A DNA stretch of 64,000 nucleotides from Lamellibrachia columna (taxonomy: Eukaryota; Annelida; Polychaeta; Sabellida; Siboglinidae). The notes beneath the pieces were generated by a model. That model searched no databases and was not told the DNA's origin. It saw only the letters and a program-made list of their open reading frames with translations. Positions 22,601 through 30,113 of the stretch are shown here, one piece after another. Within the stretch, counting starts at the first letter, position 1, and every line of letters begins with the position of its first letter. Position numbers and translations under genes: made by a program. The stretch spans positions 2,960,001 through 3,024,000 of the forward strand of contig OY759275.1 of assembly GCA_963662155.1 (NCBI GenBank). The letters run 5' to 3'.

Positions 22601-23580
22601 CCTGGGGTACAGAAGTCTCTAGTGACACTCATAGGGGTGAAGGTGACATACCTTACTACACATTGTATTAGAGAAAATTCAGGTTCAAATACAGATAGAT
22701 TTTAAAATGTTACAAGTGCCTTTAAATGCAGTAACATCACTTGGTCTGCTTTAGCCAACCATTCCAACTCACAGAGTTAGCCACCTACAAAATTAGCCTA
22801 CAGTTGGTAGAATTAGCAAACTATTTCAAATTGGCTGAATTAGCAAACTATTCCAACTGGCAGAATTACCCAATTACTCCAACTGGCAGAATTACCCAGT
22901 TACTCCAACTGGCAGAATTACTCAATTAATCCAACTGGCAGAATTACCCAATTACTCCAACTGGCAGAATTACCCAATTACTCCAACTGGCAAAATGACC
23001 CAATTACCCTAACTGCAATAATTAGCCACCAACTGGCAGAATGACTGTGCAGTGAGAGACAACCAATACATATTATACTCACCAGGCTTGATTACAGTAC
23101 ATGGGAGATGTTCCTGCAATTAAAAATATCAGTATTAAGGGAAAGGTAATGTGCACAAAACTTTTCTCTTTGAAAATATTGACAAATTCACAGAGCTAGG
23201 TTTGATGAAATAATGATAATAGATAATGTATTTACCCTTCAGACAAATGTCACTACTACGCTTTCATAAAGTGGGTCACAGTAGGCAGACTGGCAGAAAC
23301 TGTTAACTTATTCATGAGGTTGATGCTACCAGCCTACATACAGTACCTCTTGATTGCATGTGATCAGTTGCATGGTTAGCCTTTTTATAATGACATTTCT
23401 CATTAAACTGACACTCGCTGTCTAACTGGTCTTGTGACAGATTGGTGACGAATGGTGTAGTTTTACTGTCATGAAAGCAATTGCTATCGTAATACGTTTC
23501 ATAATGACTGTAAAAGTATTGTGCCAGTTTAATGGGTATAAAAGATGCACTACAGTTACGATTTACTGGCACTGTTACCA
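9744..23580 (-). CDS. Interleukin-17 receptor-like gene (multi-exon)
   Basis: A type I membrane receptor of the IL-17 receptor family. I assemble ten coding exons on the minus strand: 23083-23113, 22446-22616, 21056-21186, 19877-20015, 17138-17337, 16380-16439, 15167-15281, 13459-13580, 13152-13203 and 9744-10672. A weaker candidate first exon is 23330-23580. Every junction has GT..AG borders and every phase agrees, giving 649 codons plus stop without the first exon. The product has a cysteine-rich, glycosylation-prone ectodomain (NATVY, NITW, NATSG, NFTS), one transmembrane helix and a C-terminal SEFIR domain with box motifs VLLVYANDH and CDVRFDQWSLDEI. SEFIR domains recruit Act1/CIKS-type adaptors in known receptors. 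The signal peptide and any further 5' exons are not identified. Subtype (A to E) is not assigned. Confidence 0.82.
10842..12051. mobile_element. pogo/Tigger-like non-autonomous element
   Basis: It lies in the intron before the SEFIR exon. The ends are CAGTAGTACC (left) and, on the opposite strand, CAGTGTCCCT (right), both flanked by TA. Subterminal copies of TCCCTCCGATGAGGGGACA occur near 10866, 10928 and 12010. Termini of the CAGT type with TA target duplications are typical of pogo/Tigger elements. No intact transposase is present; the interior shows only short chance frames. Confidence 0.4.
12441..13151. repeat. 25-bp minisatellite carrying 5' splice sites
   Basis: On the receptor's sense strand each unit reads GACAACTTTAACACT, then CCTG|GTAAGT. 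The ACTTAC landmark recurs every 25 bp from 12441 to 13141, giving 29 donor-like sites including the authentic one at 13150-13151. The first unit overlaps the last 19 bases of exon 13152-13203, so the array grew from the exon-intron junction. Reading through the authentic donor meets TGA two codons later. Confidence 0.92.
13152..13203 (-). CDS. Receptor juxtamembrane exon
   Basis: A 52-nt exon between acceptor CCCAGTCAG and donor CTG|GTAAGT. It encodes VSPTATHSLANSDNFNT plus one base and joins the transmembrane exon (phase 0) to the SEFIR exon (phase 1) exactly. Its last 19 bases and its donor are the founder unit of the 25-bp array that fills the next intron. Confidence 0.75.
13270..13450. 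repeat. 16-bp tandem repeat in a short intron
   Basis: About eleven units of ATACGATGAATGAGAC fill most of the 255-bp intron between the transmembrane and juxtamembrane exons. The array starts about a dozen bases after the transmembrane exon's donor. Confidence 0.88.
13459..13580 (-). CDS. Receptor transmembrane exon
   Basis: Encodes a polar lead with HTRSRKRSDEWRKGD, then the helix TGLLLLTLIAVLV, ending TQ at donor CAG|GTGCGA. The acceptor at GAAG|CC (13581-13582) is chosen because it gives the required phase with the preceding exon. Two other in-phase acceptors inside the exon (before ATGAGTGG or GTGACCTC) remain possible, so the 5' border is uncertain. Confidence 0.65.
13764..14689. mobile_element. 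hAT-like non-autonomous transposon
   Basis: The left end is CAGGGCTGGG and the right end is its complement CCCAGCCCTG. The flanks are TCTAGAGG (13756-13763) and TCTAGAGA (14690-14697), an 8-bp duplication with one mismatch. CAGGG..-type ends and 8-bp duplications are the hallmarks of hAT elements. The subterminal regions are full of CAATTCCAATTC repeats. There is no intact transposase, so it depends on an autonomous relative. Confidence 0.72.
14779..15070. repeat. Poly-G tract and three ~93-bp direct repeats
   Basis: A run of 17 G is followed by three imperfect copies of a unit containing GGTCATGACATTGAACTGA and CATCTATTACATAGT, at about 14797, 14889 and 14983. Intronic; no function evident. 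Confidence 0.85.
15167..15281 (-). CDS. Receptor ectodomain exon (Cys-rich)
   Basis: A 115-nt exon read as VQPKNTGKYTADCVCQDEHG, then a TCAEFCVISN segment ending NFTS. It contains five cysteines and an N-glycosylation sequon close to the membrane. Acceptor TATATGTTTAG, donor CTG|GTGCAT. Confidence 0.78.
15423..15836. mobile_element. MITE-like element with CAATTCC-rich ends
   Basis: The left end GGGGTCAATCACATTAC and the right end (reverse strand) GGGAGTCAATTACATT are imperfect inverted repeats, and both lead into CAATTCCAATTCC tracts like those of the hAT-like element at 13764-14689. About 410 bp, no coding potential. The target duplication is not clear. Confidence 0.42.
16204..16380. repeat. 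35-bp array duplicating an exon end and its donor
   Basis: CCCAGAC landmarks fall at 16204, 16239, 16274, 16309, 16344 and 16379, exactly 35 bp apart. On the sense strand each unit holds GGCCAGTACAAAGTCTGG followed by GTAAGTTACATTGCA, that is, the last 18 coding bases plus the 5' splice site of exon 16380-16439. The unit length is not a multiple of three. Confidence 0.93.
16380..16439 (-). CDS. Receptor ectodomain exon with duplicated donor
   Basis: A 60-nt exon encoding ETGFRHVVFFKVCTGQYKVW, in phase on both sides. Its last 18 bases and its GTAAGT donor are repeated downstream in the 35-bp array at 16204-16380. Confidence 0.8.
17138..17337 (-). CDS. Receptor ectodomain exon
   Basis: A 200-nt exon. 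It contains VWFMLAPPTYRFVHYDIWLI, which matches the fibronectin-like ectodomain pattern of IL-17 receptors (an AP..F..YD/E..L core), and the sequons NTTH and NATS. Acceptor TTCTCCTTAG, donor GGG|GTGAGT. Confidence 0.85.
17758..17925. repeat. 30-bp tandem repeat, about five units
   Basis: Units of AGTTTGAACAGGTGGGGTTT plus TAGTGTTTGT in a receptor intron. The last units are disturbed by small insertions. Confidence 0.9.
18030..18375. repeat. 72-bp tandem repeat, about five units
   Basis: Units contain GTGCCTCATCAGACTGGTTC and GATACATCTGTAAGGAGGTG. The length is a multiple of three, so an open frame of 130 codons arises by repetition. Intronic. Confidence 0.92.
18796..19748. mobile_element. 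TIR element with TA target duplication
   Basis: The left end CCGTATTTGACCACGCTA and the right end (opposite strand) CCGTATTTGACCTCACTA are inverted repeats continuing into TGCCCAT/CGCCCAT. Each is flanked by TA. The 953-bp interior has no transposase, so this is a non-autonomous element in a receptor intron. A TA duplication fits Tc1/mariner-related elements, but the ends are not one I recognise. Confidence 0.62.
19877..20015 (-). CDS. Receptor ectodomain exon
   Basis: A 139-nt exon starting VMFYYDGIY and containing TTFFVQLYSLPKS. Acceptor GATTCAG, donor GAAG|GTAGGA; phases 0 in and 1 out fit both neighbours. Confidence 0.8.
20117..20320. repeat. 19-bp tandem repeat, about ten units
   Basis: Imperfect units of CATACACTAGTGCCCTGTC in a receptor intron. 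Each unit holds an ACTAGT palindrome. Confidence 0.88.
20575..21055. repeat. 35-bp array abutting a receptor 5' splice site
   Basis: About 13 units, partly degenerate, that on the sense strand read GTCAGTCAAGTCAGTGTGG then TAACGCTGTCAAGTAG. The first unit starts exactly at the donor of exon 21056-21186 (AAG|GTTAGTCAAGTC), and every later unit boundary reads AAGTAG|GTCAGT, itself a donor-like sequence. Confidence 0.85.
21056..21186 (-). CDS. Receptor ectodomain exon
   Basis: A 131-nt exon with YKYIRGFQLTLTIMSG and KICRTFNLSQ, fitting the beta-strand and Cys pattern of IL-17 receptor ectodomains. Acceptor TTGTTTCAG. The donor AAG|GTTAGT is the first unit of the 35-bp array that follows. Confidence 0.82.
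21757..22262. repeat. 18-bp minisatellite, about 28 units
   Basis: Units of TGCATTAGTATGTTGTAG fill part of a receptor intron. The multiple-of-three unit keeps a spurious minus-strand frame (HYNILM repeats) open for about 168 codons. Confidence 0.92.
22446..22616 (-). CDS. Receptor N-terminal ectodomain exon
   Basis: A 171-nt exon: DFCTPGCVPDANPPPEEGW, then RDLNATVYM and GLNITWRIPDD. The LNIxWxxPDD pattern is typical of the first IL-17 receptor ectodomain module. Donor GATG|GTAGGT. The acceptor is taken as CACTAGAG because this gives the phase needed by the preceding 31-nt exon. Confidence 0.8.
22745..23040. repeat. 26-bp tandem repeat
   Basis: Units such as CAGAATTACCCAATTACTCC plus AACTGG at 22861, 22887 and 22913 repeat with decaying copies on both sides. 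Intronic. Confidence 0.85.
23083..23113 (-). CDS. Receptor microexon (31 nt)
   Basis: Encodes EHLPCTVIKP plus one base, between acceptor ATTGCAG and donor CTG|GTGAGT. It keeps phase with the next exon and adds a cysteine just before the DFCTPGC motif. Confidence 0.65.
23330..23580 (-). CDS. Candidate first visible receptor exon
   Basis: An uninterrupted frame of about 83 codons in otherwise AT-rich, stop-rich DNA, with six cysteines (NRNCSASF, DSNCFHD, SECQFNEKC and TVCRL). Donor CTG|GTAGCA gives phase 0, as the following 31-nt exon requires. The 5' border is not resolved and no signal peptide is seen. It could be chance, so the call is tentative. Confidence 0.42.
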
Positions 23581-23584
23581 TCAA

Positions 23585-23930
23585 CTGATCTTAACTAATT
23601 ACTTATGATATAAACCTGGCAACCGTACGTATTCATGAATGATACAGCTGTATATATGTATAACAGTGTGCAGTTTGTTTTGTATTTATTCATTATGTAA
23701 TTATGATGATGCATACAGATATTCATTAATTTTGTGTATTTATTCATATATTGCCAGATTTTTTTTTACAGATCTGGTTGACAAAAATACCATTTAAAGA
23801 GTGCACGTCTAAAGCCTAGTGCACACATGGACAACTGATGTCATAACCAACGAAGATTCCAGTTGCTTGTGATCGAACTCCAGTTACGTGCAATGTCGTT
23901 CATTCAAGATGATTTTAGTTATACAGTTGT
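23585..23930. other. Unassigned DNA upstream of the receptor exons
   Basis: AT-rich sequence with no feature I can support. It could hold the receptor's upstream intron or promoter, but no clear element is visible. Confidence 0.5.
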
Positions 23931-26045
23931 GATCAGTCCACACCACACAGCTGCGATCAGCCCACACCACACAGCTGCGATCAGCCCTCACCACACAGCT
24001 GCGATCAGCCCTCACCACACAGCTCTGATCAGCCCATGCCACACAACTGTGATCAGTCCACACCACACAGCTGCGATCAGCCCACACCACACAGCTGCGA
24101 TCAGCCCTCACCACACAGCTGCGATCAGCCCACACCACACAGCTCTGATCAGCCCATGCCACACAACTGTGATCAGCCCATAACACACAGTTGTGATCAG
24201 CCCATACCAAACAGCTGTGATCAGCCCTCACCAAACAGCTGCGATCAGCCCACACCACACAGCTCTGATCAGCCCACACCACACAACTGTGATCAGCCCA
24301 TAACACACAGTTGTGATCAGCCCATACCACACAGCTGTGATCAGCCCATACCACACAGCTGTGATCAGCCCACACCACACAGCTGTGATCAGCCCACACC
24401 ACACAGCTCTTATCAGCCCACACCACACAACTGTGATCAGCCCATAACACACAGTTGTGATCAGCCCATACCACACAGCTGCGATCAGCCCTCACCACAC
24501 AGCTGCGATCAGCCCACACCACACAGCTCTGATCAGCCCATGCCACACAACTGTGATCAGCCCATAACACACAGTTGTGATCAGCCCATACCACACAGCT
24601 GTGATCAGCCCTCACCACACAGCTGCGATCAGCCCACACCACACAGCTCTGATCAGCCCACACCACACAACTGTGATCAGCCCATAACACACAGTTGTGA
24701 TCAGCCCATACCACACAGCTGTGATCAGCCCACACCACACAGCTGTGACAGCCCATACCACACAGTTGTGATCAGCCCATACCACACAGCTGTGATCAGC
24801 CCACACCACACAGCTGTGATCAGCCCATACCACACAGCTGTGATCAGCCCACACCACACAGCTCTGATCAGCCCACACCACACAACTGTGATCAGCCCAT
24901 AACACACAGTTGTGATCAGCCCATACCACACAGCTGTGATCAGCCCACACCACACAGCTGTGACAGCCCATACCACACAGTTGTGATCAGCCCATACCAC
25001 ACAGCTGTGATCAGCCCACACCACACAGCTGTGATCAGCCCATACCACACAGTTGTGATCAGCCCATACCACACAGCTGTGATCAGCCCACACCACACAG
25101 CTGTGACAGCCCATACCACACAGTTGTGATCAGCCCATACCACACAGCTGTGATCAGCCCACACCACACAGCTGTGATCAGCCCATACCACACAGCTGTG
25201 ATCAGCCCACACCACACAGCTCTGATCAGCCCACACCACACAACTGTGATCAGCCCATAACACACAGTTGTGATCAGCCCATACCACACAGCTGTGATCA
25301 GCCCACACCACACAGCTGTGACAGCCCATACCACACAGTTGTGATCAGCCCATACCACACAGCTGTGATCAGCCCACACCACACAGCTGTGATCAGCCCA
25401 TACCACACAGTTGTGATCAGCCCATACCACACAGCTGTGATCAGCCCACACCACACAGCTGTGATCAGCCCATACCACACAGTTGTGATCAGCCCATACC
25501 ACACAGTTGTGATCAGCCCATACCACACAGCTGTGATCAGCCCATACCACACAGCTGTGATCAGCCCACACCACACAGCTGTGATCAGCCCACACCACAC
25601 AGCTGTGATCAGCCCATACCACACAGTTGTGATCAGCCCATACCACACAGCTGTGATCAGCCCACGCCACACAGCTGTGATCAGCCCATGCCACACAGTT
25701 GTGATCAGCCCATGCCACACAGCTGGGATCAGTCCATACCACACAGTTGTGATCAGCCCATACCACACAGCTGTGATCAGCCCATACCACACAGCTGTGA
25801 TCAGCCCATACCACACAGTTGTGATCAGCCCATACCACACAGTTGTGATCAGCCCATGCCACACATTTGTGATAAGCCCATACCACACAGTTGTGATCAG
25901 CCCATGCCACACATTTGTGATAAGCCCATACCACACAGCTGTGATCAGCCCATGCCACACAGCTGTGATCAGCCCATACCACACATTTGTGATAAGCCCA
26001 TACCACACAGCTGTGATCAGCCCATACCACACAGCTGTGACAGTT
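23930..26045. repeat. 24-bp minisatellite, about 2.1 kb
   Basis: Roughly 88 units of CACACAGCTGTGATCAGCCC plus ATAC. Each typical unit holds two palindromes, CAGCTG and TGATCA. Occasional 23-bp units (CAGCTGTGACAGCCC) shift the frame. Because 24 is a multiple of three, both strands show open frames up to 315 codons (HSCDQP and CVVWAD repeats). These are artefacts of the repeat. Confidence 0.97.
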
Positions 26046-26970
26046 ACTAAACTATCTTCTTGTATATGCATATTTATGAGCACGTTACGTTTGACTGTAA
26101 TTGCCGTGGGTGCTGTCATCTTGTGTTCTAAGGACCGCCCACCATGTGATGACATGACTGGTTGAACAAACTTGTAACTGGAGATTGACGTTTATTTTTT
26201 TAAGTGATATTATATTAGATATTGTCACTTGTGACCAGTATGTCTGTCTCCAATGCCCAGCGTTGCCCGCACATGGAGGAGATTTCAGCAATATCGGTAA
26301 CAAGAGATCAAAATATTTTGTCACTGGCGACAAAAGTTGCCTGTGTGTAAACAGGAGAGAATTTTGTAGCTGAAGGAGTCAGAAGTCAAGAAATTTAAAG
26401 TTTCTGAAATGGTTTGTTAATTAAAGGTGAATGAAGAATTAAGTTATTACTGTGCTTATGAGTTGAAGAAAAGAACCAACAAAGGCCTCATATTCAAGAT
26501 TTCAACATTCTTTCATATTCCATTGAATAAATAAATAAAACAACTCAATCAAGCATCTCTGCAAATAGTGTATCGATGAAAAAAGCAATTTACGTGCCGC
26601 ATTTGGCCATATGTAATCACAATCAATATTTCGATCCACCACCGAGGCAAACCATTGAAACCCAAATTGACTGTGGTCTTTGATATTACATTGACACATT
26701 CACTACTGCAAACTGCAATGTGTCCACAGCTCAATGGTTCACGTACACATCCTGGTGCAGACAAAGTGCATCATGCATTGCTTACTTTAAATAAATTGGG
26801 TACAAGCTCGTCAAAGGTAGTCTGATCGATTTTTTCATAAAACAAACATTCAATGTAAACATGGTTATGATAGTCGCCCCAAAATCATTCAAATTAAACA
26901 AATAATGGTGAAAAAAATAAATAAAAATAAATGAATGAATAAATATTCAGTAAAAGCCTAAACACTTTTT
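26046..26970. other. Unassigned DNA
   Basis: Only short chance frames. A minus-strand frame near 26502-26699 contains HSQFGFQWFASVVDRNIDCD but has no splice context or family match that I recognise. Nothing is called. Confidence 0.5.
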
Positions 26971-26974
26971 GGTG

Positions 26975-27320
26975 GTGATGATGTTAGGCTAGACGTGCCC
27001 TGGGGTAGTTTATACTATATAAGATGTTAGGCTAGATGTGCCCTGGGGTAGTTTATACTATATATATAAGATGTTAGGCTAGACGTGCCCTGGGGTAGTT
27101 TATACTATATATATATATAAGATGTTAGACTAGATGTGCCCTGGGGTAGTTTATACTATATATAAGATGTTAGACTAGATGTGCCCTGGGGTAGTTTATA
27201 CTATAAATAAGATGTTAGACTAGATGTGCCCTGGGGTAGTATATACTATATATATAAGATGTTAGACTAGACAAGATGTTAGACTAGACATCCCGTGGGG
27301 TAGTTTATACTATATATATA
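26975..27320. repeat. ~50-bp tandem repeat, about seven units
   Basis: Units contain GATGTTAGACTAGATGTGCC, CTGGGGTAGTTTATACTA and a variable TA tract. Unit length varies with the TA run. Confidence 0.9.
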
Positions 27321-27759
27321 ACATAATTTTACGATAAAACAAGAAAAAAAGAGAAAAATCAGACTTTGTATTCTTAACCCACAAAACTAGTGACACACAA
27401 GAAGGAAGTCTAGATAAACCCTCAAACCCTCCCACGAAACAAGCAGGTAGGTCCACTAGGGCTAGCCAACAGGATGTGAAACCAAGGGCTGGATATGCTG
27501 GTGAGCTGCTGTTTAAAATGATAAAGTCCAGTGGCAGAGCAAGTGTTGTATTACGGAAGAAGAGGCCATTATGTATGGTTTGTTGTTCATGTCGACAACA
27601 TATCTCTCTGGAGGGGTCATGTCTCAGTTACACTTCAAGCCAACCACTTGTTTAATAGGACTATTTAATTCCCCTGGCATTGCACTGGGCTCATTATAAT
27701 ATAATTGTTACCACATCAGTTTTATTGAAATAAGTTGTACTTATTATACCTAACTACAT

Positions 27760-28255
27760 GTTTTAAGTATCCTGCCAGTGTCAGTGTTGGGGTGTCAGTT
27801 CTGTGTTAGATAAGAACCAAGTATTAAGTGTTAATTAATTACCCAGGGATTGTTGCCTCATGAGAAACATGTGGTGTTAGTTAGTCTGTTCAAACCAAAA
27901 GGTGGGAAAGTGAGAGATAATGACTGGCTAGTGAGTGTTTGGTCAGCTAGGGTTGGATGTTATACAGTGTTGTAGACAGGGAGAAAGGCTGAGAAGTTGC
28001 AGGCAGGCAGTGGTATTGGCTGAGGAGGGTTTCCCTCTCAGCCAAGGGCTGGATATGCTGGTGAGCTGCTGATAGGTGTCTTAAGCTTGGCTGGAACTGG
28101 CAGACTGTCAGGGTTTAATACTGATAGTTATAATAAAGATTAAGATTTTACTTGTTAGTTCTTCTTTATATCGGTGCTCCCCCATTGTCGTAATATTTAT
28201 TTATTTAGAGAGAGAGAGAGACCAAATCACCGCTACAACAAATTAGTGCAGAATC
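27760..28255 (+). mobile_element. Possible LTR and primer-binding site
   Basis: An AATAAAG signal near 28132, a downstream T-rich stretch, and a boundary reading CTACAACA, then AATTAGTGCAGAATCGGG, resemble the end of a retroelement LTR followed by a primer-binding region and leader. No second LTR, gag or pol is recognisable in the window. Tentative; it could be host sequence. A 30-bp stretch (AGGGCTGGATATGCTGGTGA and flanks) is repeated at 27484 and 28042. Confidence 0.3.
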
Positions 28256-29070
28256 GGGTAAGGGAATTTTTCTAATATTCCCTGGTTATGTATTAGTTTT
28301 GTTTTAATTCAAATTTGGGTATTAAAAATATTATCTTGGGTCAAAATGTTATAGTGTATGGGGAAAGTAAACTGACGTGGTGTCCAGCCAGCCGAACCGC
28401 AGCTTGCACCAAGCCCAAGCCTGCAATGAGAGACTGCAGAAAATGTAACTGCAGAGATGCGACTGCAGGAAATGTGATCTTGAAAGATGCTGCCCGAGAG
28501 ACGCAGTGGAAGAGATGCAACCACAAGAGATCTGAAGCGAGAGAGGTGACACGAGAGATGCAACGCGAGAAATGCGATGCCAGCTGTGATGTGTGATGCG
28601 AGAGATGCAGAGCGAAAGATGCGACCATAAGAGATGCAAAGCGAGAGAGGTGACGCGAGAGATGCACAATGTGCAACATCCACAGAATGCAGTGGCAATG
28701 GCTGATACAGGACACAGTGGCAAACGTGACAAATGGAGGTCACATGGACGCATATAGCAGACTGTGCCAATGGTGGACCTGAGGTAGGTGGTGCAGCCTG
28801 TAAAGTGTAAGTGTCCGGCCTTTAGGTGAAGAGTTAGTGGAGCCAGTAAAGTAGAACATAAAGAAAAGAAAATAATAAAAATATTGGTATGAATGTTCGT
28901 AAATGGAGTCTAGATAATATATAAAGATGACAAGGGAGACACTGTTAGACGACAGGATAAGTCAGGGAGATGAGGCCTTGTAGGAACTGTTAATTTAAAG
29001 TATGTGTGACATGATGTAGAGAGAAAATGAAATGCACTTCCGAAGAGAAGGAATAATGCGTAGACAGAGG
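28256..29070. other. Purine-rich low-complexity stretch, no gene
   Basis: From 28430 to 28680 the sequence is a degenerate GAGAGATGCGAC-type repeat, which opens frames in all phases. The remainder has no supported feature. It could be a decayed gag leader if the upstream LTR is real. Confidence 0.5.
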
Positions 29071-29074
29071 GCTC

Positions 29075-29860
29075 AAAGAGTACCCGGGAAAATACATCGT
29101 AGATAGAGGGGTCAGAGAGTACCCGGGAAAACACATCGTAGATAGAGGGGTCAGAGAGTACCCGGGAAAACACATCGTAGATAGAGGGGTCAGAGAGTAC
29201 CCGGGAAAAACACATCGTAGAGGGGTCAGAGAGTACCCGGGAAAACACATCGTAGATAGAGGGGTCAGAGAGTACCCGGGAAAACACATCGTAGATAGAG
29301 GGGTCAGAGAGTACCCGGGAAAACACATCGTAGATAGAGGGGTTAGAGAGTACCCGGGAAAACACATCGTAGATAGAGGGGTCAGAGAGTACCCGGGAAA
29401 ACACAGTGTAGATAGAGGGGTCAGAGAGTACCCGGGAAAACACAGTGTAGATAGAGGGGTCAGAGAGTACCCGGGAAAACACAGTGTAGATAGAGGGGTT
29501 AGAGAGTACCCGGGAAAACACAGTGTAGATAGAGGGGTCAGAGAGTACCCGGGAAAACACAGTGTAGATAGAGGGGTCAGAGAGTACCCGGGAAAACACA
29601 GTGTAGATAGAGGGGTCAGAGAGTACCCGGGAAAACACAGTGTAGATAGAGGGGACAGAGAGTACCCGGGAAAACACATCGTAGATAGAGTGGTCAGAGA
29701 GTACCCGGGAAAACACATCGTAGATAGAGGGGTCAGAGAGTACCCGGGAAAACACATTGTAGATAGAGGGGTCAGAGAGTACCCGGGAAAACACATCGTA
29801 GATAGAGGGGTCAGAGAGTACCCGGGAAAACACAGCTTAGATAGAGTGGTCCGAGGGTAC
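29075..29860. repeat. 39-bp minisatellite, about 20 units
   Basis: Units of GTAGATAGAGGGGTCAGAGA plus GTACCCGGGAAAACACATC, with an ATC/GTG switch near the unit end (ACATC against ACAGT). The block from about 29403 to 29640 is the GTG variant. One unit has a small deletion near 29215. Each unit holds CCCGGG. Both minus-strand frames stay open for about 270-300 codons (FSRVLSDPSIYDV repeat); these are repeat shadows. Confidence 0.95.
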
Positions 29861-30113
29861 CTGAAAAACGCAGAGAAGGCAGGATATGTGATCTAAGTGA
29901 GGCATATACTGATTTATGTACTCCAATAAGGTAGCGATTAGTCAGATTTACTATTTATAGCCATCTCGATTTAATTTCAGGAAAGCCCATCGACCGTGCG
30001 GACAAACACTGCCTTTTTAACAAGTATTTGTACGCTTCTTGTGCTGGTTTACTCTCTGTATAAATACTTATTTTTCGACTTTTAGCTTTATAATATAGAT
30101 TTAATCTTCTAAT

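Noticed and set aside
23884..26165. Long open frames of 250-315 codons on both strands (CVVWAD and HSCDQP repeats)
   Set aside because: They are created by a 24-bp tandem repeat, a multiple of three without stops. They overlap on both strands and have no domain or start context.
26085..26333. Minus-strand frame with a hydrophobic start, considered as the receptor's signal-peptide exon
   Set aside because: No donor in the right phase and only a weak hydrophobic core; it cannot be joined to the other exons.
28910..29833. Minus-strand frames of about 270 and 307 codons with a 13-residue repeat
   Set aside because: Shadow of the 39-bp minisatellite. Two frames are open at once, and the 3' part has no recognisable domain.
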